Shown one piece after another: positions 35,668 to 44,833 of a DNA stretch of 64,000 nt. Below the pieces are notes generated by a model. It was not told the origin of the DNA, did no database searches, and saw only the letters and a program-made list of their open reading frames with translations. Each line of letters opens with the position of its first letter. Positions within the stretch are counted from its first letter, which is position 1. The translations under genes and the position numbers were made by a program. The stretch is taken from the NCBI RefSeq assembly GCF_001598055.1, contig NZ_CP014844.1, positions 1,852,967 through 1,916,966 on the forward strand, given 5' to 3'. Origin of the DNA: Cupriavidus nantongensis. GTDB lineage: Bacteria > Pseudomonadota > Gammaproteobacteria > Burkholderiales > Burkholderiaceae.

Positions 35668-37025
35668 ACCAGATCCACCGTCTGCAGGTACTCGGGCACG
35701 GCAACCGACCAGCCCAGTTCATGGTCGATCCGCGCGCGCAGCGCATCGGCCGCCTCCGGCTCGCCGTGGGTCACGAAGGTTCGGCGCGGTGTTTGCGTGA
35801 AGCCGCGCATCCACGCGAGGATCTCGTCGGCATCGGCGTGGGCGGAAAGGTTGTCGAGCGAGGCCACCTCGGCGCGGATCGGCACGTCCTGGCCATGGAT
35901 GCGGACGGTGGACGCGCCGTGCACGATCGCGGCGCCACGGGTGCCGCCCGCCTGGTAGCCGGCGAACAGGATGGTGTTGCGATGGTCGGGCGCGAATGAC
36001 TTGAGGTGGTGCACCACGCGTCCTCCCGTGGCCATGCCACTGGCGGAGATGATGACCATCGGTCCACGACCGGCGCTGAGCGCCTTGGACTCCTCGACCT
36101 TGTTGACGATCTTCGCGGCATGGCACATGCCCTCGCATTCCTCGGGCGAGAGCCGGTGCTCGTCGCGATGGGCGTGGTACAGCCGTGTGGCATCGATGGC
36201 CATCGGGCTGTCCAGGTACACGGGCAGGTGCTGGTGGACGCGCCCTTGCTTCTTGAGCTGGTAGATGCCGTACATCAGGCTCTGCGCTCGGCCGACAGCG
36301 AACGCTGGGATGACCACGACCCCTCCACGGGCGGCCGTCTTGTTGATGACAGTCTCCAGCTGCGCCAGTGCGTCGGACGCTTCATGCTTGCGGTTGCCGT
36401 AGGTGGATTCCACCAGCAGGTAGTCGGCGCCGGGGACCTGCACCGGCGGGCGCAGCACCGGGTCGTTGGGCCGGCCGATGTCGCCGGAGAAGAGCACGGA
36501 TCGCCGGCCGTCGTTGAGGTGCACGAAGGCCGAGCCGAGCATGTGCCCGGAAGGCGTCAACCGCGCGGTGAGTCCGGGCAGCGCCTCGAAGTCCTGAGAG
36601 AACGGACGTGGCGCGAACAGCTTCAGGCAGCGCTCGGCGTCCTCACGGGTGTACAGCGGCAGCGCGGGCTGGTGTTTGGAGAAACCGTGCCGGTTGGCGA
36701 ACTTCGCCTCTTCCTCCTGCAGATGGCCGCTGTCGGTGAGCAGGATCTTGCACAGCTCGTGCGTCGCGGACGTGCAGTAAACCCGGCCGCGAAAGCCTTG
36801 TCGCGCCAGCAGTGGCAGGTAGCCGCTGTGGTCGATGTGGGCGTGGGTGAGCACGACCGCGTCGACGGTCTTGGGCGCGACCGGCAGCGGCTCCCAGTTG
36901 CGCAGGCGCAGCTGCTTGAATCCCTGGAACAGGCCGCAGTCCACCAGAATGGTCGCGTCGCCATGGCGCAGCAGGTATTTGGAACCGGTCACGGTGCCGG
37001 TGGCACCCAGAAACTGAAGTTGCAT
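35664..37025 (-). CDS. MBL-fold beta-CASP ribonuclease
   Basis: This 453-residue metallo-beta-lactamase fold nuclease is of the RNA-processing (CPSF/YSH1-like) group. It starts MQLQFLGATGTVTGSKYLL and has the zinc motif THAHIDHSGYLPLL (HAHIDH at residues 61-66), GDIGRPNDPVLRPP, and beta-CASP motifs SASGMATGGRVVHHLK and [18 protein letters not shown]. The C-terminal RMMBL end is TFVTHGEPEAADALR. GGAG is nine bases before the ATG at 37025; a longer frame to 37235 is a shadow. It is first in the tight RNase-phosphorylase-PRPP triad. Confidence 0.93.
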   Translation of the reverse strand: MQLQFLGATGTVTGSKYLLRHGDATILVDCGLFQGFKQLRLRNWEPLPVAPKTVDAVVLTHAHIDHSGYLPLLARQGFRGRVYCTSATHELCKILLTDSGHLQEEEAKFANRHGFSKHQPALPLYTREDAERCLKLFAPRPFSQDFEALPGLTARLTPSGHMLGSAFVHLNDGRRSVLFSGDIGRPNDPVLRPPVQVPGADYLLVESTYGNRKHEASDALAQLETVINKTAARGGVVVIPAFAVGRAQSLMYGIYQLKKQGRVHQHLPVYLDSPMAIDATRLYHAHRDEHRLSPEECEGMCHAAKIVNKVEESKALSAGRGPMVIISASGMATGGRVVHHLKSFAPDHRNTILFAGYQAGGTRGAAIVHGASTVRIHGQDVPIRAEVASLDNLSAHADADEILAWMRGFTQTPRRTFVTHGEPEAADALRARIDHELGWSVAVPEYLQTVDLV

Positions 37026-37050
37026 GGTAGGTCTCCAAGGATGTTGTCGT

Positions 37051-37548
37051 TCAAAGAAGGACCGGCCGATCCGGCAACTCGTTGCCGTGGTCCGCGCCCC
37101 GCGGAAAATGCTGCGCCAGCAGGTGGCTGACGGCCACGATGCCTTCCAGGGCTCCGGCCTCGAAGCGTCCCTGCGCAAACTGGGCTTCCATGCGCTGGCA
37201 CACAGCCGACCACCTTTCGGCACCGCAACAGGCATGGATGCCGCGATCGGCCACGATCTCCACGGCCCGGTCGGCCAGCAGCACGTAGATCAGGACGCCG
37301 CTGTTGTGCGCCGTATCCCACACACCCAGGCGTGCGAACAGGTCCAGCGCCCGCTCGCCCGGCGATTGGTTGCGCCACAGTGGCGATCCGTCCAGCGCAC
37401 CCTCGACCACGAAGCGCAGTTGGCCCCCATGCTGGAACTCTCCCGTGCGGATGGCCTGCTCGATCGCATCCAGGGCACGCGGGGGGAAGGCGCGGCGGAC
37501 TGCGCGATCCGTGGTCGCAAGGTGGCGAAGAAGTCGTTGCATGTTCAT
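37051..37548 (-). CDS. TPM-domain protein, small cytoplasmic or membrane-associated copy
   Basis: The 165-residue protein starts MNMQRLLRHLATTDRAVRRAF. It has a TPM (TLP18.3/Psb32/MOLO-1) fold: ALDAIEQAIRTGEFQHGGQLRFVVEGAL, ARLGVWDTAHNSGVLIYVLLADRAVEIVADRGI and VCQRMEAQFAQGRFEAGALEGI. It has no signal peptide, unlike its neighbour. Two TPM proteins next to LemA form a common bacterial trio of unknown function linked to membrane stress. One base separates it from the previous gene. Confidence 0.88.
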   Translation of the reverse strand: MNMQRLLRHLATTDRAVRRAFPPRALDAIEQAIRTGEFQHGGQLRFVVEGALDGSPLWRNQSPGERALDLFARLGVWDTAHNSGVLIYVLLADRAVEIVADRGIHACCGAERWSAVCQRMEAQFAQGRFEAGALEGIVAVSHLLAQHFPRGADHGNELPDRPVLL

Positions 37549-37549
37549 C

Positions 37550-38455
37550 TCACCACCGTCCTGACGCGCCGCCGCCACCGAAGCCGCCGCCGCCGCCGCG
37601 GAATCCACCGCCACCACCGCCCAATCCTCCGCCCGGCCAGCCGCCTCCCCGGTGGCGCCCGTGCAGGCCGCCGTGGCCACCCATGCCGATGCGCAGCAGC
37701 GTGACGAGAAATCCCGCCAGTCCAGCCACCGCGGCCACCGCGAAGGTGCCCACCAACAGCCACGCAGCGGCACCCAGCACGCCAGCCGTGACCAGGGAGC
37801 CTGGAAGGCGGCCGAGGGCGTTGCGCAGCACTCCGCCCAGCATCAGGGCCGCGACGAACAGGAAGGGCCAGGCCTGCCCGATGTCGTTGGTCTGCCCCTG
37901 CCGCCGTGGGTCCGCCGCAGGCAGGGCCTCGCCATCGATCACCCGCATGATCTGTTCGGCGCCTGCGGCGATGCCGCCGTCGAAATCGCCCTGGCGAAAG
38001 CGCGGCGTGATCACCTCGTCGATGATGCGCCGCGACACCACGTCGCTCAGCCCACCCTCGATGCCGTATCCGACTTCGATGCGCACGGTGCGGTCGTCCT
38101 TGGCCACCAGGAGCAACGCGCCGTCGTCCACCTTGCGACGGCCGAGCTTCCATTGCTCTACCACCCGCAGGGCGTACTGCTCGACGGGTTCGGGCCGCGT
38201 CGAGCGGACCATCAGCACGGCGATCTGCACGCCCTTGCGTTGCTCGAAGGCCCGAAGCTGCGCATCCAGCGCGGCGACACGATCGGCGGCGAGCGTTCCC
38301 GTGAGATCGGTGACGCGCGCCTGCAGCGGGGGAACGGCGACCAACTCCTGCGCGGACGCGACCGAAAGGAACAGGCTCAGCAGCAGCCAGGCCAGAGCGG
38401 GGGCCAGCCGAAGAGGGGCCGCCGGAGAGAGCACCGCTGTTCTGGGCGTTCTCAT
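37550..38455 (-). CDS. TPM-domain (YgcG-type) membrane protein with Gly-rich tail
   Basis: The precursor has 301 residues. A signal (LAPALAWLLLSLFLSVASA) precedes the TPM domain at about residues 40-185: VTDLTGTLAADRVAALDAQL, VQIAVLMVRST, RKVDDGALLLVAKDDRTVRIEVGYGIEGGL. Then two membrane helices and a low-complexity GGGGFRGGGGGFGGGG C-terminus follow. This is the usual YgcG layout. It lies directly after LemA (stop and start separated by one base) and ahead of the second TPM gene. Confidence 0.9.
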   Translation of the reverse strand: MRTPRTAVLSPAAPLRLAPALAWLLLSLFLSVASAQELVAVPPLQARVTDLTGTLAADRVAALDAQLRAFEQRKGVQIAVLMVRSTRPEPVEQYALRVVEQWKLGRRKVDDGALLLVAKDDRTVRIEVGYGIEGGLSDVVSRRIIDEVITPRFRQGDFDGGIAAGAEQIMRVIDGEALPAADPRRQGQTNDIGQAWPFLFVAALMLGGVLRNALGRLPGSLVTAGVLGAAAWLLVGTFAVAAVAGLAGFLVTLLRIGMGGHGGLHGRHRGGGWPGGGLGGGGGGFRGGGGGFGGGGASGRW

Positions 38456-38456
38456 G

Positions 38457-39068
38457 TCAGGGGCGCGCCGCCGGCGCCGAGGCGCCGAAATCGACCTGTG
38501 GCGGCGCCGCCATGGCCTTCTCGTCGGCGACCGAGAAATTGGGCTTGACGTCGTAGCTGAACAGCTTGGCCGTGATGTTGGTCGGGAAGCTGCGCGTGAG
38601 CACGTTGTAATCCTGCACCGCCTTCACGTAGCGCCCACGCGCCACGGTGATGCGGTTCTCCGTGCCCTCAAGTTGGGCACGCAGGTCTTGAAAAGCCTGG
38701 TTCGCCTTGAGTTGCGGGTAGTTCTCGCTCACCACCAGCAGCCGGCTCAGCGCGCCGGACAGTTCGCCCTGTGCCGCCTGGAACTTCTGGAACGCCTCGG
38801 GGTTGTTGACGAGTTCCGGCGTGGCCTGGATCGAGGTCGCCTTCGCGCGGGCCTCGACCACCCGGGTCAGCGTCTCCTGCTCGAAGTTGGTCTCGCCCTT
38901 GACGGTCGCGACGATGTTGGGGATCAGGTCGGCGCGCCGCTGGTACTGGTTCAGCACCTCGGACCAGGCGGACTTGGTCTGCTCGTCCAGCCGCTGGAAG
39001 TCGTTGTAGCCGCATCCGCTCAGCGACAGGGCAAGCGCTGCGAGCAGGGACATCAGGATCAGTCTCAT
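38457..39068 (-). CDS. lemA: LemA-family lipoprotein
   Basis: The protein has 203 residues. The N-terminal lipobox LSLSGCGYNDF predicts lipidation at Cys19. The LemA helical-bundle core is clear: NQYQRRADLIPNIVATVKGE, FEQETLTRVVEARAKATSIQ, FQKFQAAQGELSGALSRLLVV and ENRITVARGRYVKAVQDYNVL, followed by FPTNITAKLFSYDVKPNF. LemA function is unknown; it is commonly paired with TPM proteins. Its ATG overlaps the MFS stop (ATGA). Confidence 0.93.
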   Translation of the reverse strand: MRLILMSLLAALALSLSGCGYNDFQRLDEQTKSAWSEVLNQYQRRADLIPNIVATVKGETNFEQETLTRVVEARAKATSIQATPELVNNPEAFQKFQAAQGELSGALSRLLVVSENYPQLKANQAFQDLRAQLEGTENRITVARGRYVKAVQDYNVLTRSFPTNITAKLFSYDVKPNFSVADEKAMAAPPQVDFGASAPAARP

Positions 39069-40390
39069 GGTTCGGTTTCCGTGGAAGTGAGAAAAGTGCG
39101 GGACGGTGAAGCGCTCACCAGGACGGGGTTGGCTGGCCACCAATGCCGCGGAATGAGCAGCAGCGCGAGTGTGGCGGCCAGTGGAATCGACAGCCACGCA
39201 AAGGTGCTCTGCATCACAGCGCCGAATAGCCATCCGCTGGTGGCCGATCCCAGTGTTTGTCCGAGGCCGGCTGCCGCGGCGAGCCCTCCCATCGCGATAC
39301 CGAGCCGCCGCGCCGAGGTGCCGGCAGCGAGGTAGGCCAGGGTGGGGAGCACAAGACCCGTGCCCGCAGCCATGAAACTCACGCCGACGTACAGCCACAT
39401 CTCGCTGCCATGGCGGGCCAGCATCAGGAGCCCGGCGATGCCCAGGACCATGCCGCAGGCCAGTACGCGGCGTGGGTCGGCGCGCTCCAGCAGGCCGGTG
39501 AAGAACAGCACCGCGTTGACGCCCAGCATCACCAGACTGCACTCGGCGAACATCAACGACACCTCTCGGGAGGAGAGATCGGGGTGGCGCTGGCCCTGCA
39601 GCACGATGCCGAGTTCAAAGCCGGCAAGCACGAACATGACCACACCGTTGAGAATCCAGAGCGCCAGGGAGCGGCTCCGGGGTGCTCCGTCGTGATCGGC
39701 TGCGTCCGCCTCTCCAAGGGAGGAAGGTGCGGGAAGCGTTGCGGCCAGGCCCAGCATCATCAGCGCGCCGAGCGCGGCCGAGAGTGCGATCACGAGCGTG
39801 GTCGATGAGCCCTGTACCAGCACGCTCAAGAAGCCCAGGCCGACAAGCCGTTCTGCAGCGGTGTTCAGGCCGGGGCCGAACAGGAACCCGAGCAGCGACA
39901 TCGCACCCAGCCATGCAAAGCGCCTGGCGCGAATCGATTCTGGGGTGTACTGCGCGACGAGCGCCGGCACCACCGGCACGACCGCGGCCACAAAAAAGCC
40001 CGTCGCGCCGCGCAGCGCATAGATGCCGACCACGCCCAGGGACTCGGGGCGCAGCAGCGGGAGCAGGCTGGCCACGTAGCCGATCAGGCCCACCAGCAAC
40101 ACGCGGGCACGCCCCAGCCTGTCCGCCAGCATGCCCCACAGGGGCGCACCCAGCAGGATGCCCGCCGTGTAGATGCCGCTGAGGTAGCCGACATGGCGCG
40201 CAAGCGCCGCAGGATCCGCGTCGCCCATCAAGGGCCGCAGCCAGTCGGGGATCAAGGGCATCAGTGCCCCATATCCGGCCGAGACGACGAATACGGCCGC
40301 AGCGAGCCAACCCAGCTGCGCGACGCCGAGGTCTTGCTGGCGGGTGGGCCCGGATTCGCGCGGTGATCGCATGGCGCGGCTCTCTACCAT
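39065..40390 (-). CDS. MFS transporter
   Basis: This major facilitator superfamily protein has about 441 residues and twelve predicted helices. The loop 2-3 motif GMLADRLGRARVLL is typical, and GFFVAAVVPVVPALVAQ and a central charged loop separate the halves. The start may be the ATG at 40390 (MVESRAM) or 40372 (MRSPRES); neither has a strong ribosome site, and the preceding gene's stop at 40404 excludes the longest form. The substrate cannot be deduced. Drug:H+ antiporter-like motifs suggest export. Confidence 0.87.
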   Translation of the reverse strand: MVESRAMRSPRESGPTRQQDLGVAQLGWLAAAVFVVSAGYGALMPLIPDWLRPLMGDADPAALARHVGYLSGIYTAGILLGAPLWGMLADRLGRARVLLVGLIGYVASLLPLLRPESLGVVGIYALRGATGFFVAAVVPVVPALVAQYTPESIRARRFAWLGAMSLLGFLFGPGLNTAAERLVGLGFLSVLVQGSSTTLVIALSAALGALMMLGLAATLPAPSSLGEADAADHDGAPRSRSLALWILNGVVMFVLAGFELGIVLQGQRHPDLSSREVSLMFAECSLVMLGVNAVLFFTGLLERADPRRVLACGMVLGIAGLLMLARHGSEMWLYVGVSFMAAGTGLVLPTLAYLAAGTSARRLGIAMGGLAAAAGLGQTLGSATSGWLFGAVMQSTFAWLSIPLAATLALLLIPRHWWPANPVLVSASPSRTFLTSTETEP

Positions 40391-40403
40391 GGTGGCCCGC
40401 CGC

Positions 40404-42869
40404 TCAGGCTGACGCGGCCGCTGGGACACTGGCACGCGACGTCACGCGCTTGATCCCCGGCAGGCGCGTGCGCTTGAGCATCAGCGCATTGATCGCGACG
40501 ATCGCGGAACTGCCCGACATGGACAATGCAGCGACCTCGGGCGACAAGGTGAACGGATACAGCACCCCGGCCGCCAGCGGGAAGGCGAGCACGTTGTAGG
40601 CCACGGCCCACCAGAGGTTCTGGTGCATCTTGCGCAGCGTCGCCCGGGACAGTTCGATGGCCCCGACCACGTCGTAGGGGTCACTCTTCATCAACACCAC
40701 CTGGGCGCTTTCCATCGCAACGTCCGTCCCCGCGCCAATCGCAAAGCCCACGTCGGCCTGCGTCAGCGCCGGAGCGTCGTTGATGCCGTCGCCGACCATG
40801 CCGACCTTGTGACCCTGCTGCTGCAGTTCCTTGATCTTGGAGGCCTTCTGCCCGGGCAACACATCCGCAAGCACGATGTCGATGCCCAGTTCCTTGCCGA
40901 TGCGCTCGGCGGTCGCCTGGTTGTCGCCGGTCAGCATCGCGACCTTCACGCCGCGTGCCTGCAGCTTGGCGATCGTCTCGCGCGAGGTCGGCCGCACGGC
41001 ATCGGCGATCGCGATGAGGCCGATCAGCCGGCCACCGCGCGCGACGTGGACCACAGTGCGCCCCCCGCCTTGCAGCCGCGTTGCCTCGCTGGCAAGGGGA
41101 GCCAGATCCACCTGTTCCGACTGCATCAGCAGCCGGTTGCCCAGGAGCACCGTCTCGCCCCCGATAGTGGCCCGTGCGCCTTGCCCATCGATGTTGGTGA
41201 AGTTCTCGGTGACCTCCGTCGGCATGTCTCCCGCACGCTTGAGCACTGCGAGCGCGAGGGGGTGCTCGGAGAACTTCTCCACCGCGGCGGCCGTCGCCAG
41301 AAGCCGCGTCTCCTCGACACCGGGCGCGGCCACCATCTCGACGACATCGGGCTGCCCCAGTGTCAAGGTGCCGGTCTTGTCGAACACCACGACCGTCAAC
41401 TTGGTGGCGTTCTCCAATGCGGCCGCATTCTTGAAGAGAATGCCGTTCATTGCGCCCAGCCCGGTCCCGACCATGATGGCCATCGGGGTGGCCAGCCCCA
41501 GCGCATCAGGGCATGCGATCACGAACACGGTGATGGTCAAGGTGAGTGCGAACAGTAATGTCTGTCCCATCACCCAGTACCAGACGCTGAAGGTCAGCAG
41601 GCCAATCACGATCGCCGCCAGCACCAGCCACTGGGATGCGTGGTCGGCCAGCAGCTGGCCGGGGGCCTTCGAGTTCTGGGCCTCCTGGACCAGCTTGACA
41701 ATCTGCGCCAAGGCCGTGTCCGCGCCGACCTTCGTGGCCTTGTAGCGAAAGCTCCCGCTCTTGTTGATGCTGGCGCCTACGACGGTGCTGCCCACGCCCT
41801 TCTTGACCGGCATGGACTCGCCCGTCAGCATCGACTCGTCCACTTGTGACGCGCCCTCGACGATCTCGCCATCCACCGGGATCTTGTCGCCGGGCTTGAT
41901 CACGACCAGTTCCCCGGCTGCAACCTCGGCGGTCGGTACCTTGGTCTCCACCCCGTTGCGCACGACCGTGGCCATGGGTGGGGCGAGATCCATCAACGCG
42001 CGAATCGCGTCGGATGCGCCCGCGCGGGCGCGCATCTCCAGCCAGTGCCCCAGCAGGATGAAGACCAGCAGCACCGATGCCGCTTCATAGAACACCTCAC
42101 CCTCGTAGAAGAAGGTCGCGCCGATGCTGAACAGGTAGCCGGTGCCCACCGACAGCACGACCAACGTGGCCATGTTGGCGACGCCGTTGCGCAGCGCGCG
42201 CCACGCCGCCACGTAGAAAGGCCAACCTGGATAGATGATCGCGGCACTTGCGAGGAAGAAAAGAAAGAGCTTGTCGTCCAGCCCGAACGGCGTCTGGAAG
42301 TCGCCGAACATCTTCCCCATCGGGGAATAGAAGAACACGGGAATGGCGAAGACCAGGGCCACGAAGAAGCGATTGCGCATGTCCCGAGCCATGTCCTGCA
42401 TCGAGCCCGACCCGTGGCCCATGTCGTGCATCATGTCGTCCATCGCAGGGTCGCCTGCGTGGGCCTGGTGCGCAGCATGGGCGGCGGGCGTCGTGGCCGC
42501 AGCCTTCGCGCGTGCGGCCGTGGCGGGGGCATGCGCGTGGTGCCCCTCATGCCCCATCTCTTGCGCCTGACGTGCGGGTGCGCCGTGATGGCCGTGCACC
42601 GCATGGCTGGGGTCGGCAGAGACGCCAGCGGCGGGCGCGCACACGTGCTTGGGCGTCTGCTCGCCACGGCAGTGATAGCCGCATTCGGCGATGCGCTGGC
42701 GCAGATCCTCGACACTGAGTTGTCCCTCATCGAGATGGACCGTTGCGCTTCCCGCAACATAGTTGACATCTGCATGATGGACGCCGGGAAGCTGCAGCAG
42801 CTTGCGGCGTACTCCCTCCGCGCTCAGGCTCGATACGAGCCCTCCGACTTCAACGTTGATCGACTTCAT
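40404..42869 (-). CDS. Heavy-metal P1B-type ATPase with unusual CPD membrane motif
   Basis: This 821-residue metal pump starts [16 protein letters not shown]. An HMA-like domain lacking CxxC ([19 protein letters not shown]) covers residues 1-70. A region of about 100 residues rich in His and Met follows ([38 protein letters not shown]). The core has TGESMPV, the membrane metal site [11 protein letters not shown] with Cys453-Pro454-Asp455, DKTGTLTLG, and [16 protein letters not shown]. The C-terminal helices read [11 protein letters not shown] and [13 protein letters not shown]. CopB-type pumps have CPH and CopA-type CPC; CPD is atypical, so ion and oxidation state are uncertain. The longer open frame to 43175 is out of phase with PPK2 and rejected. 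Confidence 0.93.
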   Translation of the reverse strand: MKSINVEVGGLVSSLSAEGVRRKLLQLPGVHHADVNYVAGSATVHLDEGQLSVEDLRQRIAECGYHCRGEQTPKHVCAPAAGVSADPSHAVHGHHGAPARQAQEMGHEGHHAHAPATAARAKAAATTPAAHAAHQAHAGDPAMDDMMHDMGHGSGSMQDMARDMRNRFFVALVFAIPVFFYSPMGKMFGDFQTPFGLDDKLFLFFLASAAIIYPGWPFYVAAWRALRNGVANMATLVVLSVGTGYLFSIGATFFYEGEVFYEAASVLLVFILLGHWLEMRARAGASDAIRALMDLAPPMATVVRNGVETKVPTAEVAAGELVVIKPGDKIPVDGEIVEGASQVDESMLTGESMPVKKGVGSTVVGASINKSGSFRYKATKVGADTALAQIVKLVQEAQNSKAPGQLLADHASQWLVLAAIVIGLLTFSVWYWVMGQTLLFALTLTITVFVIACPDALGLATPMAIMVGTGLGAMNGILFKNAAALENATKLTVVVFDKTGTLTLGQPDVVEMVAAPGVEETRLLATAAAVEKFSEHPLALAVLKRAGDMPTEVTENFTNIDGQGARATIGGETVLLGNRLLMQSEQVDLAPLASEATRLQGGGRTVVHVARGGRLIGLIAIADAVRPTSRETIAKLQARGVKVAMLTGDNQATAERIGKELGIDIVLADVLPGQKASKIKELQQQGHKVGMVGDGINDAPALTQADVGFAIGAGTDVAMESAQVVLMKSDPYDVVGAIELSRATLRKMHQNLWWAVAYNVLAFPLAAGVLYPFTLSPEVAALSMSGSSAIVAINALMLKRTRLPGIKRVTSRASVPAAASA

Positions 42870-42901
42870 GGCTGTTCTTCCTGTTCGCTGTGTTCGTGGT
42901 C

Positions 42902-43765
42902 TCAACGAGCGAGTCGGCCCGAGTCCAGGCAGTCCTGCGAGAACTCGAAGACGATCTCCCGGTCGGGAGCGATGACCTTGTGCTTCTTGCCGGCGTAATG
43001 CAGCCGGGAGAGGATGTCTCTGATCAGGTTGAGCCTCGCCAACCGTTTGTTGTCGGCGTGCACGACAGACCAGGGCGCCGCGGCCGTATGGGTGCGCATG
43101 AACATCTCGTCGCGCGCCCGTGTATAGCCGTCCCAGTGCTTCAGCGCGACGGCATCCACCGGGCTCGACTTCCACTGTTTGAGGGGATCACGGCGGCGTT
43201 CCCCGAGCCGGCGGCTCTGCTCCTTCTTGCCGATGTCGAGGTAATACTTCAGCAGCTTGATACCGGAGTTGACCAGCATCTCCTCGAACTTGGGCACTGA
43301 GTTCATGAATTCCTCGTGCTCCTCGGCGGTACAGAAGCCCATCACCGGTTCCACGCCCGCACGGTTGTACCAACTGCGGTTGAACACCACGAGCTCTTCG
43401 CCAACTGGCAGGTGCGGGACGTAGCGCTGGAAGTACCAGCCCGTGCGATCCCGGTCGGAGGGCTTTCCTAGCGCGACGACCCGTGTTTCCCGAGGACTCA
43501 GGTGTTCGACCAGCCGCTTGATGCTGCCGTCCTTGCCTGCGCCGTCCCTTCCCTCCAAGAGGATCAGGATACGGTCGTTGCATTTGATGAAATGCCGCTG
43601 CAGTTTCACCAGTTCGATCTGCAGCATGTGCAACTGTGCTTCGTAGTCCTCGCGGCCGATCGAGCGTGTCGCTGTCTCGTCGCGCGCTGAGCCGTGGGCA
43701 GTGCCGGTGCCGTCCACATCGGCCTTGTGCTTGGCGCCTTTGGCGCCCTTCTTGTTCTTTGCCAT
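42902..43765 (-). CDS. ppk2: Polyphosphate kinase 2
   Basis: This 287-residue PPK2 enzyme transfers phosphate between polyphosphate and nucleotides. A basic N-terminus ([14 protein letters not shown]) precedes the Walker [11 protein letters not shown] (residues 71-80), the lid region [15 protein letters not shown], Walker [13 protein letters not shown], and the end of the domain [20 protein letters not shown]. It looks like the single-domain class that phosphorylates nucleoside diphosphates. It could recover ATP or GTP from polyphosphate when respiration stops. It lies 33 bases upstream of the CPD ATPase gene. Confidence 0.94.
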   Translation of the reverse strand: MAKNKKGAKGAKHKADVDGTGTAHGSARDETATRSIGREDYEAQLHMLQIELVKLQRHFIKCNDRILILLEGRDGAGKDGSIKRLVEHLSPRETRVVALGKPSDRDRTGWYFQRYVPHLPVGEELVVFNRSWYNRAGVEPVMGFCTAEEHEEFMNSVPKFEEMLVNSGIKLLKYYLDIGKKEQSRRLGERRRDPLKQWKSSPVDAVALKHWDGYTRARDEMFMRTHTAAAPWSVVHADNKRLARLNLIRDILSRLHYAGKKHKVIAPDREIVFEFSQDCLDSGRLAR

Positions 43766-43775
43766 GGGTTCTCCG

Positions 43776-43934
43776 TTAGGTCTGGTCGCAGGCGATCAGC
43801 ATAGCGTGTGTCGACGCCCGGCGGGGCGCGGCGCTCATGTCCGCATCCGAGCGGGAGCCGCAGCCATCGCCTTGTCCGTAGGCTGCAGCCAGGTACGGTC
43901 GATTGATGCGCTGACGCCAGCGGGTCTTCTTCAT
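43776..43934 (-). CDS. Possible 52-residue small protein
   Basis: A short frame starts MKKTRWRQRINRPYLAAAYG and ends AMLIACDQT. Its ATG follows the methyltransferase stop by one base (TGACATG), and a GAGG lies five bases upstream, giving a credible ribosome site. It stops ten bases before the PPK2 start codon, so it fills an otherwise odd gap in the operon. The sequence is basic and without a recognised family. Coding is supported only by position and ribosome site. Confidence 0.4.
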   Translation of the reverse strand: MKKTRWRQRINRPYLAAAYGQGDGCGSRSDADMSAAPRRASTHAMLIACDQT

Positions 43935-43935
43935 G

Positions 43936-44586
43936 TCAGCCTCGCTGGCGCGTGTCCGAGAGGGAGGGAAGGAAGCGCGGCGTGCGCGCGGCATAGGCGT
44001 CGAACTCGGCGCCGAACTGCTTGCGCATGTCCTTCTCCTCGTTGACAGCCAGCCTCGAATACATCACGACGAGGAAGGGGAACATCAGCAGCGTCAACAG
44101 CGTCGGCCACTGCAGCAGAAAGCCGAAAAGGATCGCCACGAAGGCCACATACTGCGGGTGCCGAATCCTGGCGTATGGGCCGCTCACGGCAAGTTGGGCG
44201 TGCCGTTGCGCGTGGTAGAGCACCGTCCAGGCGCTCGACAGAAGCCAGAAGCCGCCCCCGATGAAGATGTAGCTCGCGATATGAAGCGGGCTGAAGTGAG
44301 GGTCGCCGCTCTCGCCCAGCAGGGTCGACCAGAGATGGCCGCTGTTGTGCGACAGCAAGTCCAGACTGGGATACTTGGTCTGAAGCCAGCCGGACAGCAC
44401 GTACAGCGTCAGCGGAAAGCCGTACATCTCGACGAACAAGGCAACAATGAACGCTGCGAATGTCCCGAAGGTTCTCCAGTCGCGCGAGGTCTGCGGTTTG
44501 AAGAAGCTGAAGGCGAACATGATGAAGACCGCCGAGTTCACGAGGACGAGCAGCCAAAGCCCATAAGCGGGCGCATCGTGGTTCAT
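43936..44586 (-). CDS. Isoprenylcysteine methyltransferase-like membrane protein
   Basis: This 216-residue protein has about five hydrophobic helices and the ICMT/PEMT-type C-terminal signature AVSGPYARIRHPQYVAFVAILFGFLLQWPT followed by RLAVNEEKDMRKQFGAEFDAYAART. The GPY-RHPxY and E-E elements form the SAM-binding region in this family. The substrate in bacteria is unknown; phospholipid or small-molecule methylation are options. The start overlaps the stop of the next upstream gene (ATGA). Confidence 0.88.
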   Translation of the reverse strand: MNHDAPAYGLWLLVLVNSAVFIMFAFSFFKPQTSRDWRTFGTFAAFIVALFVEMYGFPLTLYVLSGWLQTKYPSLDLLSHNSGHLWSTLLGESGDPHFSPLHIASYIFIGGGFWLLSSAWTVLYHAQRHAQLAVSGPYARIRHPQYVAFVAILFGFLLQWPTLLTLLMFPFLVVMYSRLAVNEEKDMRKQFGAEFDAYAARTPRFLPSLSDTRQRG

Positions 44587-44822
44587 TTGCGCTCTCCCGG
44601 GTACGGTGGATTCGCCTTGCTACCGTCGCCTGGTACGGCATGGCGATGCATCAGCACATGAGCGATGACGCAAGTCGCCAGGAGGACCAGTGGCAGCGCG
44701 GCCAGGTAGTGCCCGCGGTGTTCCGTCAGCAGCATGTAGATGCTCACGGCCAGGAAGACCAGAAAGCCCAGGAACCATCGCGAGCGCGAAAACCTTGGAC
44801 CGGTGCGGTGAGAAGTTGTCAT
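44583..44822 (-). CDS. Short DUF2933-like membrane protein
   Basis: The protein has 79 residues from MTTSHRTGPRFSRSRWF, at an ATG with AGGAGG seven bases upstream; the longer frame from 44837 lacks this. Two hydrophobic helices (LGFLVFLAVSIYMLLTEHRGHYL; LPLVLLATCVIAHVLMH) then a short hydrophilic tail follow. It matches the DUF2933 pattern, though the usual CPLMH reads CVIAHVLMH and the His-rich tail is reduced. It is the third such protein in the window. Confidence 0.8.
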   Translation of the reverse strand: MTTSHRTGPRFSRSRWFLGFLVFLAVSIYMLLTEHRGHYLAALPLVLLATCVIAHVLMHRHAVPGDGSKANPPYPGERK

Positions 44823-44833
44823 GGTCGTCCTCC

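Noticed and set aside
43871..43893. CCGTA-13 nt-TACGG inverted repeat as a third MerR operator
   Set aside because: Arms are only 5 bp and no -35/-10 pair with a long spacer is visible; it also lies in the possible small gene.
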